The notes: generated from the letters alone by a model not told the origin. Counted from the stretch's first letter, positions 27,360 through 36,706 are shown. The stretch: 64,000 nucleotides of DNA from Psychromonas aquimarina ATCC BAA-1526 (GCF_000428725.1 NZ_KE386792.1:302234-366233), one strand, 5' to 3'. Translations and numbers: made by a program.

Positions 27360-28682
27360 TTATTTCAGTTTTAAAGACTTAATTGTTTGGTCATACGCTT
27401 TAACAAAATCGTCTGTTAACGCACTACTTCCATGTGTTGATATTTCATCTTTCAAGTTTTCATGCAGCTGCAGAAACATATTCCAGTTCCTTGCCGGCTT
27501 GTTTTTAGGAATTATTTTGTCTAAATAATGTTCCTGATAATTATTTTCTCTGATTCTTTCAGGATCCAGCTGCTCTAACAGCCCCTGCAGTGCACCAAGC
27601 GTACCGGCCACGAGTGCTTTATCGTGATTTTCTGTGTCGTTAAAAGCTTCATCAATGGCACTTTTAGAGGATAAAAAACTACTGCTGCGATGCAGATATA
27701 AATTCTGAAAAACATCGTCAATGGTTGCGGAAAATTTCAACGGGTTATTTTCCTGCTGCTGAAAAGTAGTCTGATTGATTTTAAATTCATTCTTTAACGA
27801 AGCACGGGTTCTTAATGATTTAATTAACCCCAGCAGCATTAAATTCATTGACTGCCCAAGTTCAAAGTAAATTTCATCCGGCAAGGCAGCTGCTGCAATA
27901 TTTTTTGAAATACCCAGGCCTTTTAAAAACTCATCCATTGGCGAATTTGTATGATTAACGGGAGAAACTTGGTGGGGCTCTCTTGGGGGCTGCAGCGCGG
28001 CAGTATTATTTACAGGCTCCGCTGCAGCCGGTGCAGGCTCACTACTCACCTGCCGGGGCGCAACAGGAGAAACCATGTGATCATTTTTTTGGGGTGCCGG
28101 CTTAATTTGCGGCCGGCTCACCGATGTATCCGTATTATTCACCAGCAAATTAAGATCCCACTCTTCAGGTATTGAAGCAGGAGCACAGAAATGATCGTTT
28201 AAATCGTTATTAACGGCAGGTAATGCGGCGGCATTATTTAAGGCTTCCGTCTGTAATAAGTCATGAGCCAAAAAAGAGGCAGGTTCAGCCGCAGCAGGTG
28301 CCGGGGTATCAACATTGACAGATGGACTATTAAATGTCCCCGTATTAACCAGTGAGTCTTTAGATTCTCCGCTTAATTCGGCAGCAATTTCATAATCACC
28401 GATCGATAAAAGGTCACCAGAGCACAATTTATGCTTTTTATCACCTAATGCTTCTACAGAGCGGTTTATATAAACACCATTTGTCGATCTGTCGTAAAGA
28501 TAAAAGCCGTCAGCTTCTTTTACTACTTCAACATGCGTACCAGAGACGACTTTCTCTGGATCGGGTAAATACCAGTCATTACTGTCAGAACGGCCAAACA
28601 GCGCATTTTGTTCTACTGAAATTTCAGAAACCTGCTCTGGAGATAAACGATGATAACTTACTATTTTAAAATTGACCTGCAT
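27360..28682 (-). CDS. tagH: TagH FHA-domain protein (Fha)
   Basis: This 440-residue protein has an N-terminal FHA domain (about 20-95) with FGRSDSNDWYLPDPEKVVSGTH, ending YDRSTNGVYIN; Arg, Ser and Asn positions for phosphothreonine binding are present. A long Pro/Ala/Asn linker (about 120-255) precedes the TagH-type C-terminal domain (about 255-440: MNLMLLGLIKSLRTRASLKNEF). In Pseudomonas the Fha protein is the PpkA substrate that switches T6SS on. It is the first gene of the membrane-complex operon and is divergent from ppkA, its presumed kinase. Confidence 0.93.
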   Translation of the reverse strand: MQVNFKIVSYHRLSPEQVSEISVEQNALFGRSDSNDWYLPDPEKVVSGTHVEVVKEADGFYLYDRSTNGVYINRSVEALGDKKHKLCSGDLLSIGDYEIAAELSGESKDSLVNTGTFNSPSVNVDTPAPAAAEPASFLAHDLLQTEALNNAAALPAVNNDLNDHFCAPASIPEEWDLNLLVNNTDTSVSRPQIKPAPQKNDHMVSPVAPRQVSSEPAPAAAEPVNNTAALQPPREPHQVSPVNHTNSPMDEFLKGLGISKNIAAAALPDEIYFELGQSMNLMLLGLIKSLRTRASLKNEFKINQTTFQQQENNPLKFSATIDDVFQNLYLHRSSSFLSSKSAIDEAFNDTENHDKALVAGTLGALQGLLEQLDPERIRENNYQEHYLDKIIPKNKPARNWNMFLQLHENLKDEISTHGSSALTDDFVKAYDQTIKSLKLK

Positions 28683-29232
28683 CTAACACTTAGACCTCTA
28701 TAAATTAACAACAAAGTGCAACAAGACTTTGGATTGACAAAAATATGACGGCGGTGATTATAAGTGTTTTTCTTTGCGTGTAAATCCTTCAACACGAATA
28801 TATATAATTTAAATAAACAACAAAATACAAAACAAGACTCCCGCCAGCAGAGCTGTATTAAAATACGAAGCTAAAAAACAGCACCACACAAAAATAAAAG
28901 CAACAAAATCAACACACTAAGAAAAACAACAAAAGAGCAAGACACATAAAAACAAAGCAAAACAGCAAAAAACACAAGCAGACAACAAGCAAAATAAATT
29001 AAACAAATAACAAAAACATGTTATCTTCTCGGCTTTATTTTATTTAAACACATAGAGCAAGGTTCTTAATATCATTAAAACCCTCTTTGATATTAATGAA
29101 TTAGTGACTTTTTACATACCAATCATTACAAAAACAAAAAGTCTTGAAACAGTATTTAAAACTAAAAATGAATTGATAAAGCCAACTTAAAACTGATTAA
29201 TAATTGATTAAAACGGACGTATAAACAGTATT
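28683..29232. other. Divergent tagH/ppkA intergenic region with T-poor A/C-rich tract
   Basis: This 550-bp gap contains a good tagH promoter (28757-28784) and, from about 28806 to 29010, a striking low-complexity stretch. In 28921-28980 the plus strand has 40 A, 12 C, 7 G and 1 T. No ORF with a ribosome-binding site is visible. The tract would make a C>G, unstructured leader for a ppkA transcript if transcription starts upstream of it. Confidence 0.8.
28757..28784 (-). promoter_or_regulatory. Candidate sigma-70 promoter of the tagH operon
   Basis: On the minus strand TTTACA and TATAAT are separated by 16 bp. The -10 ends about 75 bp upstream of the tagH ATG. Confidence 0.55.
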
Positions 29233-31224
29233 ATGGACGATAAAAAAACTTCAAATGCCGATAATGATAAAACGGTTATAGCCGCTAAAGATGTTAAATT
29301 TAAAGCAGAGAGTTCAGACAAAGATTTAATCGGAACCTGTTTCAATGAGCGTTATTTAATAGAGAGCCAGATTGGAACTGGAGGAATGAGCGATGTGTAT
29401 CGCGCAGTTGATCTCCACTTAAAAAATGCAGGTATTGATGAGTCGTTTGTAGCCATTAAAGTATTACAAACTCAATTTTCTGGTATGCAGGACGTGCAGC
29501 AGGTTTTAATAAAAGAAGCGCTGCAGACTCAAAAGCTTTCGCACCCTAATATCATTCGCGTCTTCGATGTAGCCTCTGATGGTGAATATGATTTTATGAT
29601 TATGGAGCTGCTGGACGGCGAATCATTAGATCAGATAATTAATCGTTCAAAACCTCTAGGTATTTCATTTTCTAAAACACAAACAATTATCAAACAGATT
29701 GCAAAAGCCTTAAGCTATGCTCATAAAAACGGCTTGATTCATACAGATCTCAAACCTTCAAACATTTTTTTAACCCGAAAAGGGGAAATAAAAATTTTTG
29801 ATTTTGGTGTCGCACGCTCACTGCAGCTTAACTATGATAAATATGCGGTTCAAGACAAAAATACAACTTCTGCACTGAGCGGCTATACGCCCGCTTATGC
29901 AAGTTTAGAGCAGCTGAATGGTGAATCACCGTGTGCGGCCGATGATATATTTGCCTTCTCTTGTATCATTTACGAGTTGTTATCTAGTAAACATCCCTAT
30001 CAGCGTATTGCTGCAGATAAAGTTGATGTAAAGAAAACTAAGCTCAGCAAGCCTAAAAACCTGAATTATTACCATTGGATGCCGCTGAAGAAAGGCTTAG
30101 CACTGCACAAGAGCAGCCGTATCAGTAATGTTGACAGCTTAATTAACAGCCTTTCTATAAAGCTTTATCCAAAAATTGCAGCTGCTGCCGTTCTTGTATG
30201 TTTGTGCTCTTTAGCGGCGAATACCTATATGACTCAGAATGCAGATATTGCTGACTTAAATAACAGACTTTCCGTCAAAGAGCAGTATCTGTCTAAAATA
30301 GCCGATTATTCAACATTAAGTGCCTCGGACTTTTTAACAAATATCGATAGTATTCAAACAGAAGATAAATTAATTGCACAAGCACTATTTAGAAAACACC
30401 AGCAGCAGTTAATTGATATTGTTGAGCAGAAAATTAAAAATGCACCAACAGTCGGAAATGGAAAATATAAAAACAATGATGCTGTTGAAGCTATTCTGGC
30501 AGAAGCTTTTGTTTATTATCCAGATTCACTACGCCTGAAACAAATTCAAAATGAACAGCGCACAAGCCGCCAGTCAATTATTGCGGCATTAATTGACAGA
30601 CTAGATCAACTATTACTCCAAGGCCGTTATCAAGAAACTGGAAATTATGATATTCCAAACTTATTAACCGACTTATCTCTATTAACACCTGGAGAGGAAT
30701 ACTTAGCAACAAACGAAGCTTTTGAGTTGTATGAAAACAAATTTAATAACGCACTCAATGATAAAGATTACAAAGAGCTTAACAGCTTAATTGAAGTTGG
30801 TGAGCTGGTTTTTCATAACTATAAAGATGCTGAAGTTATATTAGAAAAAAGCCGGAAAATGACATCAGCAGTGAGTGAACTGTCAAAATACACTGAAGCT
30901 GTTAAAGCTGAACCTAACAGCGCTTCTTTCCCCCATGAAGCCGCAGCTGTTTTTTATAAAAATGATATCGACAATCTAACGGAACAGCTCTCTTCGGTTA
31001 ATAACTATCAAGGCCTTGTTCTACTGGATGAAAAAATAGTTGAATTTGCCAAGCAGTTTCCGGCCAATTTTAAACCCGTGATCGTATTACAAAAACGTGA
31101 AGCAAGCTCTTTATTTGCTTATGCAAATGTTCTAATGGAAAAAAGATCATTTAAAAAAGCCAAAAAACTGATTAAAAGAGGTAATACATTATTGGAAAGC
31201 TTAGAAAAAACTACTCAGTATTAA
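29233..31224 (+). CDS. ppkA: PpkA-type membrane Ser/Thr protein kinase
   Basis: This 663-residue protein has an N-terminal Hanks-type kinase domain (about 35-290). The glycine loop is IGTGGMSDVYRA, the VAIKVL lysine follows, the catalytic loop reads IHTDLKPSN, and the Mg loop is DFGVARS. The catalytic loop has Thr where most kinases have Arg (HTD, not HRD). A membrane segment (IAAAAVLVCLCSLAANTYM, about 315-333) leads to a helical periplasmic domain with no recognised fold, in contrast to the VWA domain of the Pseudomonas PpkA. It is expected to phosphorylate TagH, opposed by PppA. Confidence 0.88.
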   Translation: MDDKKTSNADNDKTVIAAKDVKFKAESSDKDLIGTCFNERYLIESQIGTGGMSDVYRAVDLHLKNAGIDESFVAIKVLQTQFSGMQDVQQVLIKEALQTQKLSHPNIIRVFDVASDGEYDFMIMELLDGESLDQIINRSKPLGISFSKTQTIIKQIAKALSYAHKNGLIHTDLKPSNIFLTRKGEIKIFDFGVARSLQLNYDKYAVQDKNTTSALSGYTPAYASLEQLNGESPCAADDIFAFSCIIYELLSSKHPYQRIAADKVDVKKTKLSKPKNLNYYHWMPLKKGLALHKSSRISNVDSLINSLSIKLYPKIAAAAVLVCLCSLAANTYMTQNADIADLNNRLSVKEQYLSKIADYSTLSASDFLTNIDSIQTEDKLIAQALFRKHQQQLIDIVEQKIKNAPTVGNGKYKNNDAVEAILAEAFVYYPDSLRLKQIQNEQRTSRQSIIAALIDRLDQLLLQGRYQETGNYDIPNLLTDLSLLTPGEEYLATNEAFELYENKFNNALNDKDYKELNSLIEVGELVFHNYKDAEVILEKSRKMTSAVSELSKYTEAVKAEPNSASFPHEAAAVFYKNDIDNLTEQLSSVNNYQGLVLLDEKIVEFAKQFPANFKPVIVLQKREASSLFAYANVLMEKRSFKKAKKLIKRGNTLLESLEKTTQY

Positions 31225-31247
31225 ATAAAGAAAATAAGGAAAATTTC

Positions 31248-31754
31248 ATGCAAATTAAGAAACTTGTGATGCTTTCAGGACTCGCTCTATTAGCAGCCTG
31301 CAGTACAACGGATGATAAAAATCTTTCTGCAAAAGAGGCTTCTGGCCCTAAAATAGTCTTTCAAACAAATATCCATTCAATTCCAACGATTGAAGTCGGC
31401 AATGAATGCATTCCCTACATTATTATTAAAGATAACATCATGGCAGGTTTTACTCCCCGTTATTTTGAAATTAATAAAGCAGCGGCGATCAACGTACCTG
31501 AGCAGCAAAACGAATGCGTTGCCCAGCTATTACAGCACTATCCGTTAAAATTAGAACTGCAGGGTTTTACAGATAACAGCGGCTCAAAACAGTACAATAA
31601 AAAACTTGCACAACGCCGGGCACAATCAGTAAAAGAAGAATTACTTACCTACGGCATACAAAAACAGAGCATCATAATTGCTGACTCAGGTAAAGTAATC
31701 ACGACTAAAAAGACAGACTCATTAAGCCGCCGTGTTAATTTAACCATTAAATAA
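31248..31754 (+). CDS. OmpA-like lipoprotein
   Basis: This 168-residue protein has a lipoprotein signal ending LALLAAC. The second half is an OmpA-type peptidoglycan-binding domain: LELQGFTDNSGSKQYNKKLA, then AQRRAQSVKEELLTYGI, and a late SLSRRVNLTIK. It follows ppkA after 23 bp with a clear AAGGAAAA ribosome-binding region, so it is probably co-transcribed. A role in anchoring the T6SS or sensing the wall for PpkA is inferred from position. A generic cell-wall lipoprotein is the alternative. Confidence 0.85.
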   Translation: MQIKKLVMLSGLALLAACSTTDDKNLSAKEASGPKIVFQTNIHSIPTIEVGNECIPYIIIKDNIMAGFTPRYFEINKAAAINVPEQQNECVAQLLQHYPLKLELQGFTDNSGSKQYNKKLAQRRAQSVKEELLTYGIQKQSIIIADSGKVITTKKTDSLSRRVNLTIK

Positions 31755-31784
31755 ATTTTCCATTACAAATTCCGCTTTTACAGG

Positions 31785-31840
31785 CATAAAAAACAACAGC
31801 TAAAAACCAAATATACTGTTTTATCAGCTGTTGTTTTGTA
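31785..31840. terminator. Bidirectional terminator between the ppkA operon and sgrR
   Basis: Arms AAAACAACAGCT (31790-31801) and AGCTGTTGTTTT (31826-31837) pair perfectly. The A run on the left and T run on the right serve both strands, as expected between two convergent genes. Confidence 0.75.
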
Positions 31841-31892
31841 ATAGCAGTCAGGCTGAAATACTGCCTTTATAATTGTTAATAATTCATCTGCC

Positions 31893-33662
31893 TTAATCTT
31901 CAGACCAGACATGCTGCATAGCCGGCCAGCCCCAGTCGGTGATTGAAATTCCTTTAAGCACCTCTTCAAATTGAAGGGACTGGCGATGATGAAACAATGG
32001 AAAAATCCAGTTTTCATAAATCATCGAAGTCGCAACAGCTTCCAGCTCAAATAAGTATTCAGTTAATGGTGCCGCGGCACGGATACCGGTAAGCACCTGC
32101 ATTAACCAGTCACTCTCTTCCGCTAAAAGCACCTGCTCTAACACAGGGTTGGACAGCAGCCAGCGGAAAATAGAAGTAGGCCGGTTATCATCAAGGTTCA
32201 TACTGCTTAAAATAAGTGCTTCGCTAAGCTGCTTTTTAGAAGCTTTCTGCTGTAATTCAGCAAAGGAATAAACATTTACCTGACATTGAACGCCGTTCTC
32301 CTGCAGAACTGACGATATCGCTTTAGCGCAGTCCAGCAGGGCAAAATGATCAAATACAGCAATGCTCAACTCTGCCGGAAGAGTTTGTTTTTCAACATTT
32401 TTTCTATAAGTTTTATGCCAGCTTGGCAGCAGGTTATATGCAGTAACCGCTCCTAGCTGATTTTCATCTGTATTAAGCTGCTTAAGAAGTTTACCCGGGG
32501 TTAAAAGACTGCAGAGATATCTGCGCTGCAGGGAGGTAAGCTCAGTATCATCACTTTGTTGATTAAACAGCAAAAGTAAACAGCCGTCTTCAATTCGTGT
32601 ATAACGACGTCCTTCGGGTATTGTATTTTGGGTCTCATTAACTGAAACATAATGAGAACAACTCGTTTTTGTCTGCTCAGCAATACCTGTTTGTAATAAT
32701 GTTTTAGCAAATGAATCCGCTTTTTTTTGAGGCAGCTGCCAGATTGTGACGCTGTCCGTTAATGCCCGGCTGGCATGGAATTTATTAAAGGCCTGCAGCC
32801 TCACCCGCTCTTTAGACTGCTCCTGAAGATAAAAAGCACCACTGCCGACTATGGAAGATAAGGACTGAATAACTTGTCCAGCAGGTTGAATCGAATAGCG
32901 GATATCTGCAAGCAGCCCGGCAAATCCCCAGTCCGGTTGAGTAAGACAAAATTCAATACAAAGCGGGTGAACAGCAGAAACACTATGCAGGTGGTTTAAC
33001 TCTTTTTGATATTCAGGCAGCACTTTGAGCTGATTAAACAGCTGTACCACAGCATCAGCATTGATCTCCTGATCATTATGAAAAAACAGCTGCGGCCGCA
33101 GGTAAAATTTCCAGCATGTTTTCTGATCATCGTGTTCCCAGTGATGCGCCAGCAGTGGAGTAAGCAGGCCGTCTTTATCACAGTGCACTAAACAGCTGTA
33201 GATCTGACGCAGAAGAAAACGTTCACTATTTCGTTGTGGTTTATGAGGAAGCAGTGAAGAAAACAAACGGCGGTATGTAAGCTGTATATGCAGCAGCCCT
33301 TCCCTGCGTATCGCTCCAGAAGTTTTTTGTAATAACTGGCCGAAAACAGAGTGATCCCCGTCCACCAGCATTAATGCTTTTTCATACTTTCCCGAAACGA
33401 TAAGTGATGCAGCTATATCCGCTTTAAGCTGTTGTAACTCATAATGCAGGCGTAACAGCGAGCGCTGACTGCGTCCTGCCTTAGGCGTCCAGGTAAGCCA
33501 CCCTGACTCCTGCATACTTTTCAGCAGAGTACGGGCATGACGCAGACTCGTAAAAAGCTTTTCTGAAATATCTTTCAATGAAATAGCAATATCCTGCTGA
33601 ACTCCAAGTTCAACAAGATGTGAATAATGCCGAAACAACTTATCATCAAGCAAAACATACAT
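31893..33662 (-). CDS. sgrR: SgrR-family transcriptional regulator
   Basis: This 589-residue protein has an N-terminal winged helix-turn-helix (about 1-90; SLRHARTLLKSMQESGWLTW resembles E. coli SgrR) followed by a solute-binding-protein-like domain (SBP_bac_5; LLTPLLAHHWEHDDQKTCWKF, FHNDQEINADAVVQLF). E. coli SgrR activates the sgrS small RNA during sugar-phosphate stress. I see no SgrS-like RNA here; the divergent region holds a 49-residue ORF. A good family match, but the regulated target is unknown. Confidence 0.88.
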   Translation of the reverse strand: MYVLLDDKLFRHYSHLVELGVQQDIAISLKDISEKLFTSLRHARTLLKSMQESGWLTWTPKAGRSQRSLLRLHYELQQLKADIAASLIVSGKYEKALMLVDGDHSVFGQLLQKTSGAIRREGLLHIQLTYRRLFSSLLPHKPQRNSERFLLRQIYSCLVHCDKDGLLTPLLAHHWEHDDQKTCWKFYLRPQLFFHNDQEINADAVVQLFNQLKVLPEYQKELNHLHSVSAVHPLCIEFCLTQPDWGFAGLLADIRYSIQPAGQVIQSLSSIVGSGAFYLQEQSKERVRLQAFNKFHASRALTDSVTIWQLPQKKADSFAKTLLQTGIAEQTKTSCSHYVSVNETQNTIPEGRRYTRIEDGCLLLLFNQQSDDTELTSLQRRYLCSLLTPGKLLKQLNTDENQLGAVTAYNLLPSWHKTYRKNVEKQTLPAELSIAVFDHFALLDCAKAISSVLQENGVQCQVNVYSFAELQQKASKKQLSEALILSSMNLDDNRPTSIFRWLLSNPVLEQVLLAEESDWLMQVLTGIRAAAPLTEYLFELEAVATSMIYENWIFPLFHHRQSLQFEEVLKGISITDWGWPAMQHVWSED

Positions 33663-33843
33663 CCCTCAACAAAACCCAGTTCCTTATTTCAACCAACAAG
33701 ACTCTAATGCGACTAAAAAACAGCAAAAACAACCTTTATGCGGAACCTGTTAATAAATTTCTATCTGTTTTTACATCCTTATTTATAGCACATAATTTAT
33801 TCGAAGCAATGAAATCTATAATCACATTAATAAGGAGATGATT

Positions 33844-33993
33844 ATGTTGAAAGGTGCTGAAAAATATCTATCCCAGTTAAGGCGCTGCAAGGTAAGTAAT
33901 GCTTTGTCGGAATACTACTCACAAAAACTGACTGAAACAAATAATAAGCTAGAGGCTGAAGCGGTTATATATATCGCTGTTATCACTTATTAA
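33844..33993 (+). CDS. 49-residue small protein, unrecognised
   Basis: The ORF starts with MLKGAEKYLSQLRRC and ends EAEAVIYIAVITY. A TAAGGAG Shine-Dalgarno lies close upstream of the ATG, and a TATAAT at 33820-33825 could be its -10. The first 35 residues look helical and basic; the last 11 are hydrophobic. It is divergent from sgrR and 55 bp upstream of the VOC-fold gene. It does not resemble SgrT. Confidence 0.5.
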   Translation: MLKGAEKYLSQLRRCKVSNALSEYYSQKLTETNNKLEAEAVIYIAVITY

Positions 33994-34048
33994 CCGGGAT
34001 ACTCCAGCTCCGAAAAAATAATAATTTTTACATAACTGAGGTCGTAAA

Positions 34049-34438
34049 ATGAAAATTGAACACATAGCCGTCTGGTGTAAAAACCTGGAAAAGATGAAAA
34101 GTTTTTATCAGAACTATTTTCATGCTCAATGCAATAATAAATACGTTAACCAGGTAAAAGGATTTTCATCCTATTTTTTAAGCTTTACTGACGGGCCCCG
34201 TATCGAATTAATGCAGATGAATTCAATCCCTGAATCAAAAAATGATATCTATCAACAATTTACCGGACTGATCCATATTGCTTTTTCTGTCGGCAGTGAA
34301 GAGAAAGTTAACCAGTTAACAGAAAACTTTAAGCAGGACGGTTTTGAAGTACTGGATGGCCCGAGGCACACAGGAGATGGTTATTATGAAAGTGTTGTTC
34401 TTGATCCTGAAGGAAACAGGCTAGAGATCACTGCATAA
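34049..34438 (+). CDS. VOC/glyoxalase-fold protein
   Basis: This 129-residue protein has the two beta-alpha-beta-beta-beta repeats of the vicinal oxygen chelate fold. It begins MKIEHIAVWCKNLEKMKSFY and ends YESVVLDPEGNRLEI. Candidate metal ligands are His5, Glu in IELMQM, His in LIHIAFSV and Glu in RLEI, so the site looks complete. Substrate unknown; glyoxalase/dioxygenase-like annotations are common for such short members. GAGG precedes the ATG. Confidence 0.88.
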   Translation: MKIEHIAVWCKNLEKMKSFYQNYFHAQCNNKYVNQVKGFSSYFLSFTDGPRIELMQMNSIPESKNDIYQQFTGLIHIAFSVGSEEKVNQLTENFKQDGFEVLDGPRHTGDGYYESVVLDPEGNRLEITA

Positions 34439-34467
34439 TATCAAGCAGCTTTAAAACTGCAGTACAA

Positions 34468-34487
34468 GCTCTGTTCTAGGACAGAGC
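34468..34487 (+). terminator. Hairpin after the VOC gene
   Basis: GCTCTGT (34468-34474) pairs with ACAGAGC (34481-34487) 30 bp after the VOC stop. A second small CCC/GGG pair follows. There is no T tract, so termination is uncertain. Confidence 0.4.
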
Positions 34488-34513
34488 CCCAAAATGGGAT
34501 CAGGTTAATAACA

Positions 34514-34954
34514 ATGCGAAATTTTAATGACTGCTCAAAAAAAACATTATTAGACTCATGCCGGGACTACCTGACTACAGCTAAAGATGTAAACAGAGCA
34601 AAAAGTAATTTAAAAAAGTCATTCACCCTGCTTATTGTTTTTCTATTTACCTGCAGCTTTATCTTAAATAGTCATCTGTTTTTTGATTTGTTTGATGCAA
34701 CTGAACTGCATAGACTGACCGGTTTTATTTTTCTATTACTATTTTCAGTCGTGCTGCTTTGCTTTAGAAGCTGGATATTAAAAAAGAAGCTCAAAGCAGA
34801 TCAAAAACAGCAGCTCTATTTAGATTACCGTATTCATTTAATTGAAAAAAATAAAATATGGTTCGATATAAAGGGGCAAATGAAAGCACTCAATATTGAG
34901 CAGATAAATGATAACTTTATTAAATACTTACTAACCCCGCTAATTGTGCAGTAA
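34514..34954 (+). CDS. Small membrane protein, unrecognised
   Basis: This 146-residue protein has two membrane segments, at about 38-58 (FTLLIVFLFTCSFIL) and 74-95 (GFIFLLLFSVVLLCF), a short Lys-rich cytoplasmic loop and a charged C-terminal region. CAGG is nine bases from the ATG. It resembles SLATT/DUF-type two-helix proteins only in outline. No function is proposed. Confidence 0.6.
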   Translation: MRNFNDCSKKTLLDSCRDYLTTAKDVNRAKSNLKKSFTLLIVFLFTCSFILNSHLFFDLFDATELHRLTGFIFLLLFSVVLLCFRSWILKKKLKADQKQQLYLDYRIHLIEKNKIWFDIKGQMKALNIEQINDNFIKYLLTPLIVQ

Positions 34955-35017
34955 AGAAGCAGCATACTCCTGCGCATTGGAATTTGAATCTGCATTAAAA
35001 AAACTTAATAGAAAAGG

Positions 35018-35206
35018 TATAGTGAAGTGACAGAGCAAATCAATAAACCCAAAGTGGTTCGCGCCGCGGCATCAGCATGCGGGAAAAACCGAATCGGCAT
35101 GCTGCTCCCCTGCCATCGTGTTTTAAGGGGAGACGGCGGACTTGGCAGATACCGCTGAGGGTTAGGGCGTAAACGCGCATTACTTGATAAAGAAAAATTA
35201 AAATAA
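35018..35206 (+). pseudogene. Decayed C-terminal remnant of an O6-methylguanine-DNA methyltransferase (Ada/Ogt)
   Basis: Read from 35018, the frame gives YSEVTEQINKPKVVRA, then ACGKNRIGMLLPCHRVLRGD, GGLGRYR, an in-frame TGA, and GLGRKRALLDKEKLK before a TAA. This matches the C-terminal catalytic region of Ada/Ogt, including the PCHR active-site cysteine and the GGLxxYRWG block. The TGA stands exactly where the conserved Trp (TGG) should be. A stop at 35009-35011 closes the frame upstream, and no N-terminal half is visible, so this is a truncated, stopped relic. Confidence 0.85.
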
Positions 35207-35239
35207 GGGCAGCTTGTCCCGCATCAAAATGCAGGGCAC

Positions 35240-36706
35240 TCACTCCTCTTTTGTTGAAGAGGGATCACTTATCATGCACTCTTCGCTGTCTGCGCACATA
35301 TATGCCCGGCTCGAACAGAACGGCGTCAATGGCAAAGAGGAGCTGACCGGCAGCTCATCTTCCTCATGTACAAGTGCCTGCTCATCCTTACCTAAGCGGT
35401 GCAGAATACGCTGTGCCCAGAACCAGGCCAGTAAGCCGAATATAACGGATCCCGCCGCCTGACCAGCTATCACCCCGACGGCTCCATACCACTGCCCTCC
35501 AAAATAAACAAAAGGGATGGTTCCAAGAGTTGCTTTACCAATGTTCATTACCGTAGAAGTGCTGGGGTAACCTAAGTTATTAAACGCGGCGTTGGCGATA
35601 AACAAAATACCGTTAAAGATAAAGGCGGCGCATAACCAGGTACAATAGAAGCGAATCAATTCAGCTGCATCACCTTGTGCGCCGAAAATCAGGATCACCT
35701 GCTCCTGCAGCAGATAAATCAGTATCGCCAGCAGCGCAACATAACCAGCAGTAAACTGTACTGCCCGTTTAGCACTTAAGCGCACACGGTCATATAACTC
35801 AGCACCAAAGTTCTGCCCTATGATGGGGCCCACAGCTCCCGACATTGCGAAAATCATGCCAAAAGCAACCGGCAGTAAGCGGCCGACAACAGCCCAGCCG
35901 GCCACATAACTGTCACCAAAAGATGCAATCATCATGGTGACATAAGCATTTCCTATCGGTGTTGCCACATTGGTAGTCATGGCTGGAACAGCGACTTTAA
36001 AAATTTCTTTTTGATCTGCCAGCCACTCTCTGTAATGAAAACGCCCGACTAAATGATGCTTAGTCATAACGCCATGAAGGGCCACCCAGGCAACCGCACA
36101 ACGAGCTGCTACAGACGCGGCGGCGGCGCCATGTAAACCTAAGCTGAAAGTAAAAATAAACAGAGGATCTAAAACTGCATTAACCCCTCCACCAGCTAAG
36201 GTTGAATACATTGCACGTTTAGCATCCCCCACCGAACGCAGCGCGGCCCCTGCACTCATCGCTATACCTAAAATCGGTAACGAGGGAAGCAGGATGCGCA
36301 GATAGGTTACGGCGAGATCATGCGTTAAACCTTTGGCTCCAATCAGGCTGACCAGTTCAGGTGTGAAATACCATGCTATTGCCGACACTACAGTGCTTAT
36401 AATCAGCCCGGTCACCAGCACATTAATAACCAGCCTGCGCGCTTTTTCACGATCCTGCTGACCAATGGCTTTAGACACTAAAGCCGTCATCGAGATAGAT
36501 AAGCCAATAGAGATAGAAGTAGTAAAAAAAGCGATAGTGCCGGCATAACCAACAGCGGCCGCCAGCTCTGTTTCTCCTAACAGGCTGATGAAAAACAAAT
36601 CTGCCAGGTCAACGAGAAACAGCGCGGTTAAACCAATGGCATTGGTTGATGACATAATAACTATATGGCGGAAAATATTACCGCTGACAAACTTGCCTTT
36701 TACCAT
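35240..36706 (-). CDS. MATE-family efflux transporter
   Basis: This 488-residue protein has about 12 hydrophobic segments in two halves. NorM/DinF-like marks are GETELAAAVGYAG, GLSISMTALVSKAIGQQDREKA and GAALRSVGDAKRAMYST in the first half and GQNFGAELYDRV in the second. It probably exports organic cations or drugs using Na+ or H+. The C-terminal 50 residues are Ser-rich and charged, longer than usual. The gene is convergent with the methyltransferase relic and divergent from the SO_0444-type permease. Confidence 0.92.
   Translation of the reverse strand: MVKGKFVSGNIFRHIVIMSSTNAIGLTALFLVDLADLFFISLLGETELAAAVGYAGTIAFFTTSISIGLSISMTALVSKAIGQQDREKARRLVINVLVTGLIISTVVSAIAWYFTPELVSLIGAKGLTHDLAVTYLRILLPSLPILGIAMSAGAALRSVGDAKRAMYSTLAGGGVNAVLDPLFIFTFSLGLHGAAAASVAARCAVAWVALHGVMTKHHLVGRFHYREWLADQKEIFKVAVPAMTTNVATPIGNAYVTMMIASFGDSYVAGWAVVGRLLPVAFGMIFAMSGAVGPIIGQNFGAELYDRVRLSAKRAVQFTAGYVALLAILIYLLQEQVILIFGAQGDAAELIRFYCTWLCAAFIFNGILFIANAAFNNLGYPSTSTVMNIGKATLGTIPFVYFGGQWYGAVGVIAGQAAGSVIFGLLAWFWAQRILHRLGKDEQALVHEEDELPVSSSLPLTPFCSSRAYMCADSEECMISDPSSTKEE

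Noticed and set aside
33620-33841. Plus-strand ORF over the sgrR start
   Set aside because: It overlaps the sgrR N-terminus and lacks a ribosome-binding site.
33663-33843. SgrS-like small RNA
   Set aside because: No recognisable SgrS base-pairing segment or terminator in this gap.
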